From NCBI RefSeq assembly GCF_000016985.1, contig NC_009633.1:2895539-2959538 (forward strand): a stretch of 64,000 bases of DNA. Reading direction: 5' to 3'. Source of the stretch: Alkaliphilus metalliredigens QYMF. GTDB taxonomy: Bacteria; Bacillota; Clostridia; Peptostreptococcales; Natronincolaceae. This document shows, one piece after another, positions 34,462 through 43,632 of this stretch. Both the position numbers and the translations under genes were made by a program. The stretch's first letter is position 1, and each line of letters starts with the position of its first letter. The notes under the pieces were generated by a model, which was not told the DNA's origin, searched no databases, and worked only from the letters and a program-made list of their open reading frames with translations.

Positions 34462-34958
34462 GTTGCTCCGCTATTTTTAAATGTTTGCTTTATTTGTGCA
34501 GCTTCTTTAGGTGTCACTAAGAAGTAGTATCCTTCAATATACAATATATTTTCCTTTAGTAGGGCAAAAATGTCCTCATGGGTATCGAAGTAAAAATTAA
34601 TCGGTCCAATCACGCTTCCCTCATCGAATTCCACATCAAACTCTTTTCTGATGGTAATTTCAAAGATTCTCTCTATAAAATCCGTCACTTCTTCCATCTC
34701 TTGTAACATTCCCACTGTTTCATTGTCAATCGTTCTCATTTCGATGGCTCGCGCTTCCAACAATTGCTGTTGAAGCCCCTCTGGTGTAGAAAGATCATAG
34801 GGTACAACAACTTGGTCCTCTAGTCCTTCCTGTATTGAAAGGTCCTCTTCTACTCCTAGAAACTCCTCTTGCTCTACTTGTTCTGGGGCACATCCAACAA
34901 TTAATAAGGGCACCAGTATCAAAAAGATCAGCAATTTTAAGTTTATGTTTATCTTCAT
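34440..34958 (-). CDS. Lipoprotein of unknown function
   Basis: The 172-residue product has a signal peptide with lipobox LLIVGC (Cys about 23), an acidic Glu/Gln-rich linker, and a folded part of about 120 residues. The latter includes ITIRKEFDVEFDEGSVIGPINFYFDTHEDIFALLKEN. I do not recognise the family. It lies downstream of the ccsA/resC gene on the same strand with 28 bases between, so it might be cotranscribed with the cytochrome c maturation genes. Its terminator hairpin overlaps the stop codon. Confidence 0.75.
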   Translation of the reverse strand: MKININLKLLIFLILVPLLIVGCAPEQVEQEEFLGVEEDLSIQEGLEDQVVVPYDLSTPEGLQQQLLEARAIEMRTIDNETVGMLQEMEEVTDFIERIFEITIRKEFDVEFDEGSVIGPINFYFDTHEDIFALLKENILYIEGYYFLVTPKEAAQIKQTFKNSGATGPITGE

Positions 34959-34985
34959 GTCTACTCACCTTCCTATTCAGATTTA

Positions 34986-35819
34986 TTATAGCATATTTAT
35001 CCATAGAATCCCATAGGCATGGTAACCGGATAAGATTGTGTTAACGCCTATATAAGTGAATAATATCGACACAAAACCTAAAATAGCAAACCATGCTGCT
35101 CGCTTATCCTTCCATCCACGCCCTAATCTTACATGTAAGTACATGGCATAAATGACCCACGTAATAAATGACCAGGTTTCCTTAGGATCCCATTGCCAAT
35201 ATCTTCCCCAGGCTTGATCTGCCCAAATGGCACCACTTATGATCACGATTGTTAGCATCATGAATCCTAGAGCAATGGCTCGATAACTTATCATATCTAA
35301 TGTACGAGAACTAGGCATATGCTTTTTTATAAATTGATCTTCCTTCATCCGGTCTCCTATGACGAACATTAGTGATGCCGCGCAGGCGATGGCAAAGCCG
35401 CCATAGCTTAAAATAGCGGTGCTCACATGAGCGATCAGCCAATTACTTTGTAATGCAGGCATTAACGGTCTAATCTCCTTGGATTGTACCGCTGCATAAA
35501 AAGTGATCATAAGGATTAATGGCGTCACAAATGTACCTAATAATCTGTACTTGTATTTCTGGTCAAAGGCAAGAAAACAAGCTGAAATTCCCCATGCAAA
35601 GCTTGTCGCAAATTCATACTGATTGCTTAATGGTAAACGACTTGCTTCCACTGTTCGGGTTCCCAAAGAAAGGGTGTGAAAAAGCAGTCCAATTACAACC
35701 AGTATTTTGCCATATTTAGCTAGACTCTCTTTTCTTAAAAGAAAAAACATAAAGTAGCTGAACATTGCACTTGTATATAAAAGTACTGTCATTGTAAAGC
35801 TATTATTCTCCAAATTCAT
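34986..35819 (-). CDS. ccsA: Cytochrome c biogenesis protein CcsA/ResC
   Basis: CcsA (ResC) is the haem-handling membrane subunit of the System II cytochrome c synthase. The 277-residue protein has about eight hydrophobic segments. The tryptophan-rich haem-binding motif WGRYWQWDPKETWSFITW (about 205-222) is clear, with conserved histidines in HTLSLGTRTVEA, LIAHVSTAILSYGG and SGYHAYG. The start has a ribosome site GAGGGG. It lies 11 bases downstream of resB. Together they should attach haem to NrfA, encoded just upstream. Confidence 0.92.
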   Translation of the reverse strand: MNLENNSFTMTVLLYTSAMFSYFMFFLLRKESLAKYGKILVVIGLLFHTLSLGTRTVEASRLPLSNQYEFATSFAWGISACFLAFDQKYKYRLLGTFVTPLILMITFYAAVQSKEIRPLMPALQSNWLIAHVSTAILSYGGFAIACAASLMFVIGDRMKEDQFIKKHMPSSRTLDMISYRAIALGFMMLTIVIISGAIWADQAWGRYWQWDPKETWSFITWVIYAMYLHVRLGRGWKDKRAAWFAILGFVSILFTYIGVNTILSGYHAYGILWINML

Positions 35820-35829
35820 ACGACCCCTC

Positions 35830-37110
35830 CTAAATATCTAATGATTTTCCTTCCCCTATTTTTGATTGATTCCTAATGAAACTTGCATACTTCTCATCAT
35901 GACTGCTAAACACTTGGAGTTTATCCTTCGCCTCTACAATCACTAATGCCTTAGTTTTCATATAGAAAGTCATCATTAAACCCATCATTATGCTAATGGC
36001 ACCCATGCCAGCGCCAAGCTTACCACCCATTTTATTAACCTGAAGGTAAGTATACCTCCTAGGTTCATTAAATTCAAACTCGAACTCATTCCACTGTATT
36101 GACTCCCCAATATCCGCTATATTCATCGCCACACGATTGCCACGGTAAAAAATACTATACAGGACCTTTGGGTGATTTAACTCATGGGATCGAGACATGG
36201 GTCCCCTATCCGTATTAATAAAATCTGGATAGAATCCTGTAAACTGTATGGCTAGGGCTTCCTCTTCTGATACCAATGTGGTGCTTTCATAAAACACTTC
36301 ATTCTCTATCAATTCATCAGACTTTTTTAGGGAAAAATCTGTGGCCCAACCGGTACTTGTTTGATAGAACTTGTATCCATTATGATTTAAGGGGTGATTA
36401 ACCGATACCTCACTTTGGGTTATTGGGTCTCCCTCTGAATTCAATAGCTCTAATTCAGTTATATACTGTTCTACGCTCCCATCCTCCCGATAATTGATTG
36501 TGAAATCATTAATCCTGGCTGTGTACCCTGTGTCCCCAACCCCTTGTTCTGTGCCTGGTACACCATAGACTGCTGTAGAAACATAAGTATATTGTCCATA
36601 GGCATAAAATATAATGATTAACAAGAAGCCTACATGAGTTAACCATGAGCCTATGTACCGGATGTTATTTCCTGTACTGTAATGAACTTTTTCATTTCTT
36701 TTTTCCCTTGTATTAAATTCTTCAAAACCATATTTTTGGAACTCATCTTGAATCCACTTTATGAGTCCTTCCCTTGGTTTTTTCATTGTTTGTATATGAA
36801 AGAGTTTTGCTTGATCGGGCATTTGCTTTATTTTCTTTTTTAAATGATCTAGACGCGCCACACTACACAAAAACAGATTCACACTTAATGCGGCAAAAAG
36901 AAAGATAAAATAAAAAGAGTGATAGATGTCATTTAATCCAAATAATAAAATGAGCTCAGCGGTCTTCTGGGAAAAGTTGCGATGATAAAATATCGCTTCC
37001 TGTCCCTGGGGAACCATGGAACCAAATACTGATATAACACTTAACACACCCAAGAGTATAAGTCCCACCTTCATAGATCTTAAAAATTGTAAAAATTCAT
37101 TTTCTTTCAT
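35830..37110 (-). CDS. resB: Cytochrome c biogenesis protein ResB
   Basis: ResB partners CcsA in System II cytochrome c maturation, delivering apocytochrome. The protein has the opening FLRSMKVGLILLGVLSVISVFGSMVPQ, more membrane segments at about 60-90 and 140-165, a large extracytoplasmic domain (about 165-375) and a last hydrophobic segment near 385-400. The pattern SWLTHVGFLLIIIFYAYGQY matches the conserved third segment. The start at 37110 has AAGGAAGG in front; a longer in-frame reading from 37182 starts inside the terminator of nrfA and is rejected. It is 426 residues. Confidence 0.88.
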   Translation of the reverse strand: MKENEFLQFLRSMKVGLILLGVLSVISVFGSMVPQGQEAIFYHRNFSQKTAELILLFGLNDIYHSFYFIFLFAALSVNLFLCSVARLDHLKKKIKQMPDQAKLFHIQTMKKPREGLIKWIQDEFQKYGFEEFNTREKRNEKVHYSTGNNIRYIGSWLTHVGFLLIIIFYAYGQYTYVSTAVYGVPGTEQGVGDTGYTARINDFTINYREDGSVEQYITELELLNSEGDPITQSEVSVNHPLNHNGYKFYQTSTGWATDFSLKKSDELIENEVFYESTTLVSEEEALAIQFTGFYPDFINTDRGPMSRSHELNHPKVLYSIFYRGNRVAMNIADIGESIQWNEFEFEFNEPRRYTYLQVNKMGGKLGAGMGAISIMMGLMMTFYMKTKALVIVEAKDKLQVFSSHDEKYASFIRNQSKIGEGKSLDI

Positions 37111-37157
37111 ATGATACCTTCCTTTACTCCTTAGTCTAATTTCATTTTTTATGTTGA

Positions 37158-37203
37158 TTAAAAAAACTTTCACTATCGACAAGTGTTGCCGATAGTGAAA
37201 GTT
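37158..37203 (-). terminator. Terminator between nrfA and resB
   Basis: AACTTTCACTATCG (37165-37178) and CGATAGTGAAAGTT (37190-37203) form a perfect 14-bp stem with an 11-base loop. On the minus strand it is followed by seven T residues. It separates nrfA from resB-ccsA, so the maturation genes may have their own promoter or rely on read-through. Confidence 0.9.
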
Positions 37204-37311
37204 ACTATACTTTATACATTTTTAATTTTTAAGGAGTCTGTGAATATTGTTGCACACGGCCCTAACCATAGCCTGTGTATGTTTTTAACTGTACATAAGT
37301 TACTTATATCA

Positions 37312-38589
37312 TCACTGATTATTCAACCCTTCCAATAGTTCCAGTGCTTGCTGTGCATATTCCTTACCATCTTCTAGGGTTCTTCTTGCCTTAGATGCAT
37401 TATGGAAACCTGTGCTGTTTTCTACAAATACGAAATCCCAACGATATTGGGCCTTTCGATGAAGTGACCAGAGTTCATGAAGTGTCTCTTCATCTAGATC
37501 CCGTTCTTCAACAAGAACAGCAAAGTCTTCGATCAGCTTCACAATCATACTACTGAGTTCAGCTAACTCTCCTTTGATTTCCTTTTGAATTGCCTGAGTA
37601 TCCGCGATGATTGCGTCTCCGTCTGGTCCATGACATTGTCCGCAGGATTCATTCACGGTTTTCAGTGGGCTTTTTGCCCAGTGGGATGTATATGTTTCTC
37701 CATCTTCTTCTACTGTAGGCATATGGCAGTCTATACAGGTGATACCCAATCGTGCATGGAGGCTATCGGTATACATCTCAAACTCAGGATGCTGTACCTT
37801 AATGAGAGGTGTCCCTGTCCTAGGATGCTTCCAATCATGAAAGTCTCTTTCATCAAAATATGCCTCTATTTCGTCTACCCCAATGCCATTATCCCAAGGA
37901 AGTACAATAGTCCCTGTTTCAGGTTCAAAATAATACTCAACATGACATTGGGCACAGGCCATGTTTCCTGGTGGTATTTCTAAATCTAATCTTTCAACTG
38001 CATCAGCAAAATGTGGTGACGTCACTTGTACCCGTTCACCTGGTTCATTTCGATGACAATTGTAACAGCTGATTCCATTTTCAATCTCCTGTACTGTTTC
38101 ATGAAAATCCATTCTAAATAAATCGTCCCCATTTTCTACATAGAGCCTTTCATATTCAGAGGTTTTACAGGCAAGACATGAGGCCCCAGGTTTTGGTCTT
38201 ACAGTATTGATCACATCCGTCAGTGCGTAATAATGACCTCTAGCCGCATAGTATTCTTTAGCGAATCCAATCCCATCATATAATATTTCAATCTCCGGGT
38301 ACTCCTGTATATAATCCAGTGGCATGAGTCCACCTAACTCAGGGTCCTCTATTACGCCATCTTTATATCTTGATGTACGAATAAATGACTCATAAATCAT
38401 TGGGTATTCTTCCTGCCATGCTTCAGATGATAAGATCATTTCACCAACATTTGGAACTTCTACCCTCTCATCTTCTATCTCAGGAGTTAGAGGTTCTCCT
38501 GGCTCTTCTTCCCTGGCACAGCCCAAACTCGATATCAATAATCCCAATATAACCATTATACTGACTACAAATTTTAATTCTCTTTTCAT
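37312..38589 (-). CDS. nrfA: Cytochrome c nitrite reductase (ammonia-forming) NrfA, lipoprotein form
   Basis: NrfA reduces nitrite to ammonia with six electrons outside the membrane. The 425-residue protein has five haem sites: the diagnostic CLACK (residues 138-142), then CYNCH (175-179), CAQCH (212-216), CIDCH (285-289) and CGQCH (316-320). The KVQHPEF segment (264-270) supplies the active-site histidine, and CHRNEPG and CHVEYYF provide the catalytic Arg and Tyr. The signal peptide ends LISSLGC with Cys 24, so it should be a lipid-anchored protein. The usual membrane quinol dehydrogenase NrfH is not encoded next to it. ResB and CcsA, which attach the haems, follow downstream. Confidence 0.95.
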   Translation of the reverse strand: MKRELKFVVSIMVILGLLISSLGCAREEEPGEPLTPEIEDERVEVPNVGEMILSSEAWQEEYPMIYESFIRTSRYKDGVIEDPELGGLMPLDYIQEYPEIEILYDGIGFAKEYYAARGHYYALTDVINTVRPKPGASCLACKTSEYERLYVENGDDLFRMDFHETVQEIENGISCYNCHRNEPGERVQVTSPHFADAVERLDLEIPPGNMACAQCHVEYYFEPETGTIVLPWDNGIGVDEIEAYFDERDFHDWKHPRTGTPLIKVQHPEFEMYTDSLHARLGITCIDCHMPTVEEDGETYTSHWAKSPLKTVNESCGQCHGPDGDAIIADTQAIQKEIKGELAELSSMIVKLIEDFAVLVEERDLDEETLHELWSLHRKAQYRWDFVFVENSTGFHNASKARRTLEDGKEYAQQALELLEGLNNQ

Positions 38590-38806
38590 GAAACCGTAAC
38601 ACTCCCTTCAAACTTCACTTCATTACCTTTATTATTCCATTTGTATTGAAATCTATAAGAACTTTTTTCAAAATACATAAATGCTTTGATTTTAATGATC
38701 AGGTATGTATCCAGGGCACATAATTAGAATTTTTTCATATGATGGTAGTGTTCATCTATAAATCCATAATGGACGACCTTAAATTATTTTAAAAGGAGGT
38801 CATGAT

Positions 38807-40519
38807 ATGTTATTAACACAGCCGGACAATCCAACACCCAATGAGCGATATCAACTATTATTAAGCGCATTAACTGAACTTGGACGTCCCGAAGACTTTC
38901 AGAACATTATTGAACTCTTCAGTCCCCCCCAAGACATTACTAAGATCAATCCAGCAGGCTCCTGTAAGCATATTAAAGTTGGGATTTTAGGTGGAGGCCT
39001 AGCAGGATTATCTGCGGCCTTTGAATTAAGAAAACTTGGTTTTGATATTACGATTTTCGAAGCAGAGGAGGAGCGTATTGGTGGTCGGGTTTACACCCAC
39101 TTTTTTGATGAATTTAAAAGCCTATACGGTGAGTTAGGTCCCATGCGCATTCCCGTTAGTCATGAGACTGTATGGCATTATATGGATCTGCTCCGATTGA
39201 AAACCAGGCCCTTTGTACAATTCCAACCCAATGCTTTCATATTTGTTCGAGATGTACGTCTTCGCCAAGACGATGGCGGTGAAAGTGTACAACAAAAGAT
39301 TTACCCATTTTTCGATATGACACCAGAGGAGCGAGCGACCCTATGGCCTGAATTTTTCGAACTGATTTTTGACGAAACCCTCCAGGAAATGCCACCTGAA
39401 ATTCGCCGAGAGCTATTAGAGGTCTTGCCTATCTATAGCCCCGAAATCCTTGCTTTGGATACACTTAATTTCCGAGAGTTAATGCAGGCAAAGGGACTTA
39501 GCGAAGGGGCCATAGAAATGCTTAGTAATATCCAACCATTTGTGGAAGCATTTTTGTATTTAAATTTTCTTGATGAGCTTGGACCCGAGTATGCGGCTTC
39601 TTATTTTTACATGTATGAAATCCTAGATGGGATGGTTCAGCTTCCCTTGGCACTTCACCAAGCTATTTTAAGTCCTCTTCCTCCCTATGGTTATGATGAC
39701 ATCCCAGCACACCTTCTTGGAAATGTTCACTGGAAGAGCGGACATTATATCACTGGACTAAGCCAATCAATACCAGGAGGCTCCGTTCAAGTAGATTATC
39801 TAAATAAAAAGAAAAAATGCAAGGGAGAAGATACTTTTGATTTTGTCATTTGCACCCTGCCTTTTTCTAGTCTACAAAGAGTAGAGTTAAATCCAATTTT
39901 TAAAAGCAGAAAAATGCAGGCAATTTCTGAAGTGAATTATGCCTCAGCTCAAAAAACCATCATGCTCTGTCGCCATCGTTTTTGGGAAACTGGGGACATG
40001 AGTGAACGAATTTTAGGAGGAGGCTCTGTAACAGATTTACCTATTGCAACAATTTGGTACCCTTCAGACCACGCTTATCCAATTAATCTAGAGGAAAACC
40101 TATGGGGATTCAGACCCGGAACCAGTCCCTATGAGCCCGGTGTGCTTCTTGCTTCTTATAACTGGACCCAGGAGGCCATCCGAGTGGGAAATACCCCTGG
40201 TCCCACTCGCTTTGAGGACATTAAACGTCAAGTAGAGAAGGTTCATGGACTTCCTGAAGGTTACTTAGACTCCATTGTTTTAGACTATAAAACTGTACAC
40301 TGGAATCGCGAACCACTATTCCTTGGTGCCTTTGCCTTCTATGAGCCCCAACAGAAAAGTCTTTTTAACTTTGTGTCAGCTGAACCAGATTATCATGGGA
40401 GAGTTCACTTTGCAGGAGAGCATGTTTCCGCTATACGCCAATGGATGCAAGGGTCTTTGAAGACTGGAATGGAAGCTGCCAATGCAGTGGCTAAGATATG
40501 TAGTCATTATGTTTCTTAG
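38807..40519 (+). CDS. FAD-dependent amine oxidase family protein
   Basis: The 570-residue protein is a flavin monoamine/L-amino-acid oxidase-type enzyme. The dinucleotide fold VGILGGGLAGLSAAFELRK (about residues 58-76) is followed by EAEEERIGGRVYTH and YGELGPMRIP. The C-terminal FAD-binding motif HFAGEHVSAIRQWMQGSLKTGMEAAN completes the family pattern. About 50 residues precede the FAD fold and contain no signal peptide. A strong AAAGGAGGT site fixes the start. It is transcribed divergently from nrfA; a 217-base region between them has no clear promoter match. The amine or amino-acid substrate cannot be told from sequence. In a strict anaerobe the electron acceptor would not normally be oxygen, which is notable. 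Confidence 0.9.
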   Translation: MLLTQPDNPTPNERYQLLLSALTELGRPEDFQNIIELFSPPQDITKINPAGSCKHIKVGILGGGLAGLSAAFELRKLGFDITIFEAEEERIGGRVYTHFFDEFKSLYGELGPMRIPVSHETVWHYMDLLRLKTRPFVQFQPNAFIFVRDVRLRQDDGGESVQQKIYPFFDMTPEERATLWPEFFELIFDETLQEMPPEIRRELLEVLPIYSPEILALDTLNFRELMQAKGLSEGAIEMLSNIQPFVEAFLYLNFLDELGPEYAASYFYMYEILDGMVQLPLALHQAILSPLPPYGYDDIPAHLLGNVHWKSGHYITGLSQSIPGGSVQVDYLNKKKKCKGEDTFDFVICTLPFSSLQRVELNPIFKSRKMQAISEVNYASAQKTIMLCRHRFWETGDMSERILGGGSVTDLPIATIWYPSDHAYPINLEENLWGFRPGTSPYEPGVLLASYNWTQEAIRVGNTPGPTRFEDIKRQVEKVHGLPEGYLDSIVLDYKTVHWNREPLFLGAFAFYEPQQKSLFNFVSAEPDYHGRVHFAGEHVSAIRQWMQGSLKTGMEAANAVAKICSHYVS

Positions 40520-40563
40520 ATTCAGTCCTTGTCCTATGCGCTAATTTCTTGTAGACATAAAAA

Positions 40564-40616
40564 TACTCCCCTTGTAACAGATTTTAGTTATTTAATCTGC
40601 TTACTTAAGGGGAGTA
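40564..40616. terminator. Terminator between amine oxidase and acetamidase genes
   Basis: TACTCCCCTT (40564-40573) and AAGGGGAGTA (40607-40616) form the outer stem. An inner stem GTAACAGATT/AATCTGCTTAC continues with small bulges. On the minus strand it is followed by TATTTTTATG. It serves the convergent pair, best for the minus strand. Confidence 0.78.
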
Positions 40617-40685
40617 CATCATTATAAAGGGTGATGGCTTTTAATCGTTCCAAATACCTGTCTCAGGTACTTTTTACATTTTTAA

Positions 40686-41573
40686 TTAGAATATTTTCTT
40701 TAGGACGGCTTTAGACATGGAAAAACGCACTGTTAGTAAGGGATCTACCACCTGGCAAACCTCTACATTTCCCGCTGCACTCAGTAGCATACCAGCTTCA
40801 TTAAATGAAAGCTTTAATTGTTCCATCACGTGTTTTTGCATCTCTGATGTGGCAAGTTTGACAGCCACTAATAATTCTTCGTGGGAAGCAATTGTATAAA
40901 AATAGCCTTCATCCTCTAAAAGTGGATGTGCAATCTGCTTATTTTTAATTACTTCCACCTTGACAGTGACCCTCCCAGGTACCTCCACTCCTGAAACCAT
41001 AATTTCTCCGTCCCCCATTGCCGCATGCAGGTCTCCTATTGCAAGAAGGCCTCCCTCTACAAAAACAGGTAGGTACAGGGTCGTTGCTTTTTTTATTTTC
41101 TTGTTATCCATATTCCCCCCATGGGCACCAGGTGTCCCACATGGAATGGGGTCCCCTTTTGGGGCCACACCTATCACCCCAATCATTGGGTTTAGGGGCA
41201 AACTAATCTCTTCATTAAACCATACCATTTCTCCTTCTATAGATACCCTCTTTATCTCAGGAGTCAAAACTTGATCCCCCAGTAGGCCTGCTCCTGGAAT
41301 AGCAGCCATAATTCCATAGTTGGATACTTCAATATCAATAATCCTTACCTTTAAGGTATCTCCTTCACGGGCCCCTTCAACATAAAGTGGTCCAGTAGCA
41401 GGATTAATGCGATTCCAATTGAGGCTATCAATGGACTGATCTTCACTTTGAATCTGATTTTCAAAGCAATCATAGGTTTCAAAAATCACATTGCTTCCAG
41501 ATTTAATCCTTAGACAGGGTTCATTGTTCTTATCCATAAAATAAACACCATTTTCCTTTTTAATTTCCAACAT
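40686..41573 (-). CDS. Acetamidase/formamidase family protein
   Basis: The 295-residue protein belongs to the FmdA/AmdA family, hydrolases of formamide, acetamide and related short amides. Recognisable parts are NPATGPLYVEGAREGDTLKV, MIGVIGVAPKGDPIPCGTPGAHGGNMD and LPVFVEGGLLAIGDLHAAMGDGEIMVSGVEVPG, the last being the most conserved stretch. The likely metal-binding histidines and acid residues sit in GAHGGNMD and GDLHAAMGDGE. AAGGGGG lies about ten bases before the ATG. Substrate specificity is unknown. Its DUF4153 neighbour is 36 bases upstream on the same strand. Confidence 0.92.
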   Translation of the reverse strand: MLEIKKENGVYFMDKNNEPCLRIKSGSNVIFETYDCFENQIQSEDQSIDSLNWNRINPATGPLYVEGAREGDTLKVRIIDIEVSNYGIMAAIPGAGLLGDQVLTPEIKRVSIEGEMVWFNEEISLPLNPMIGVIGVAPKGDPIPCGTPGAHGGNMDNKKIKKATTLYLPVFVEGGLLAIGDLHAAMGDGEIMVSGVEVPGRVTVKVEVIKNKQIAHPLLEDEGYFYTIASHEELLVAVKLATSEMQKHVMEQLKLSFNEAGMLLSAAGNVEVCQVVDPLLTVRFSMSKAVLKKIF

Positions 41574-41609
41574 AAATTCTTTCCCCCTTGATAATATGAT
41601 TTTCCGTAA

Positions 41610-43367
41610 CTAGCTCATTATTGAAATAAAAACATAAAACTCCATTCCTTCAACACTACCTTCATCAATGGATCTATTTTCAAAACCGTTGATTTGTTTG
41701 AATACCAGTTGAATTTTAATTACTTCATTCTGATCTACAAAGGTCATCTGTTCTTTTGTAGGATTACGAGTCCCTGTATTTTGACGATGAACCTCCAGGG
41801 CTAATTCTTCAATATTCTTAAAATAAATGGTTTCCTCTAGATGCTGAATTTCTAGTACTTTTTCTCCCCTGTCATAAACAATGGCATACCCATCCTTCAA
41901 TTCTTGGAGGTTTTGATCCCCATATGTGGTATACTCTATAAAATAATCAAAGCCCCCGATATCAATGGAATGACCCATTACATTAAAATAATAACTAAAA
42001 TGGTCTCTGTTTTGATAGCCTCCCCAGCCTTGATCATATAACTCAAATCCAAATAGTTCCTCCATTTGGTTGACTTGAAAATCATTTGGAAGGTATTTTA
42101 TATCTCCTAAGCTGTGATATCGCTCAAAGTAAGAAATGATGGCACTGACTTCTCTCTTGTCTTCTTCCACAAACGCTCTGTCTGGCCCTTTGATATTTGA
42201 GGTCTGATCAATCATGTCATAGCGCTTTAAAATTTCTTGAAATCGATTATTTTGACTGATTTGGGAGATAGAATATGCACTCCAGGGTCCTGTAACCGTT
42301 GCCAAAGCCACTATTGCCAGGGTCATGGCAAGTACAATATTCTTCACATCCCTCTTAAGGGCATAATAAATCATCATACAAGTTACCCACAGTCCTATCA
42401 ATAAGACAAAATACCTGCCTTCTGTGATCCCATAGGCATTAATTCGAATCCATAGGGCCACAAACATCATGCCTAATAAAGGAATAATAAGCTTTGGAAG
42501 ACAAGTGATAAAGTATTTCATCCATTGACTGTTTTTTCTTAAGGGGTAAATGAAAAATAAAACAACGGTACTTACGATGGAATACCACAAAACCAAATTA
42601 CCGATCAGCCCTTGGGGTAATTCCCTGGTTAAAAGTATTTGTCCAAAATAAATGTATAGAATCAATGTATAGATACTTAATAAGGGTAAGATAATAAATT
42701 GTAATAACACACTTAATACCTTGGGATAGCTTTCAGGTGAAATTTCTTCATTTCTAACAGGTACATCAGCAAGAAAAAATCCAGGAGCAAAAATCCCTAC
42801 CACAATTAGGAAAACATCAAAAAAGAATTTTCCAGGGATTCCTGCATCAAAAAGCAAATTAATGGTACCTAAAATTGCAGCAATACCTAAATAGAGAATG
42901 ACAGAATACAGATATGTCACAATAAATCGAGTCAATAACTTGACAACATAGCGTTCATAATTCTCCTTTTTCTCTAAATATGGGATAAATGTGAATGTCA
43001 AATAAAGAAAAATGCTATGCCCAATATACCTCGTTACAGTTACCATTTCCATGTCCTTTAAAAAGAAAAAATAGTAGAGTATGAGTAGTAGTCCACTTCC
43101 AACATGGGCTAGGATTCGATGATGCTTTTCAGACTTCGTTCTACCTTCAAAGAGTACATATATACATAAACTCAAGGGAATTCCAAGGCTCAAAGCCATC
43201 ACAATATGATTGTATATTTCCCTTGTCTTTCCAAAGGGAATGGAACTGTGGTTAATAAAAATAGAGACCGCCACTGCCAATGCACCAAAGAGCATTGTAA
43301 TTGGAAACCGCTTTAAACTCATATCTAGTTTATTGGTTACCCTTTTCATTCGTTCAGCAATATTCAT
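41610..43367 (-). CDS. DUF4153 multispanning membrane protein
   Basis: The roughly 585-residue protein has about 11-12 hydrophobic segments in its first 400 residues. A soluble C-terminal domain (about 400-585) follows, with NIKGPDRAFVEEDKREVSAIISYFERYHSLGD. The overall plan and local segments fit DUF4153 proteins of Firmicutes, whose function is not known. The ATG at 43367 is preferred over one three codons upstream because AGAGG needs the extra spacing. The gene precedes the acetamidase gene and may be cotranscribed. Confidence 0.75.
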   Translation of the reverse strand: MNIAERMKRVTNKLDMSLKRFPITMLFGALAVAVSIFINHSSIPFGKTREIYNHIVMALSLGIPLSLCIYVLFEGRTKSEKHHRILAHVGSGLLLILYYFFFLKDMEMVTVTRYIGHSIFLYLTFTFIPYLEKKENYERYVVKLLTRFIVTYLYSVILYLGIAAILGTINLLFDAGIPGKFFFDVFLIVVGIFAPGFFLADVPVRNEEISPESYPKVLSVLLQFIILPLLSIYTLILYIYFGQILLTRELPQGLIGNLVLWYSIVSTVVLFFIYPLRKNSQWMKYFITCLPKLIIPLLGMMFVALWIRINAYGITEGRYFVLLIGLWVTCMMIYYALKRDVKNIVLAMTLAIVALATVTGPWSAYSISQISQNNRFQEILKRYDMIDQTSNIKGPDRAFVEEDKREVSAIISYFERYHSLGDIKYLPNDFQVNQMEELFGFELYDQGWGGYQNRDHFSYYFNVMGHSIDIGGFDYFIEYTTYGDQNLQELKDGYAIVYDRGEKVLEIQHLEETIYFKNIEELALEVHRQNTGTRNPTKEQMTFVDQNEVIKIQLVFKQINGFENRSIDEGSVEGMEFYVFISIMS

Positions 43368-43601
43368 TTTGATCATCCTCTATTATATTATTCTTATCTA
43401 ATTCAATCATACCATTTTATAACGGTCAAATGTAAATCAGATTAGGTCTAGGAGTGTTCATTTTATACATATGATTCTAAAGGGAATCGCCCCTTACATA
43501 TCAAGAAAACAACTTGTATCTCTAAAAATATTAAGGATTTTCCCAAATAATTCTTTTCTAATGGCAAAAACTATTATACAATCGAATTGTATCCACCTTT
43601 T

Positions 43602-43608
43602 TTCGACA
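43602..43608 (-). promoter_or_regulatory. Candidate Spo0A box upstream of the STAS-like gene
   Basis: The minus strand reads AAAAAATGTCGAAAAAAGG, containing a perfect 0A box TGTCGAA with A-rich flank as in strong Bacillus sites. It lies 25 bases before the ATG at 43633, overlapping where the promoter or leader of the plus-strand gene should be, which would suit repression. Binding is inferred only. Confidence 0.45.
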
Positions 43609-43632
43609 TTTTTTTTAAATAGGAGGCGCCTT

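Noticed and set aside
38690-38720. FNR/CRP-like site in the nrfA-amine oxidase gap
   Set aside because: TTGATTTTAATGATCA looks similar to TTGAT-N4-ATCAA but the right half is misplaced and mismatched.
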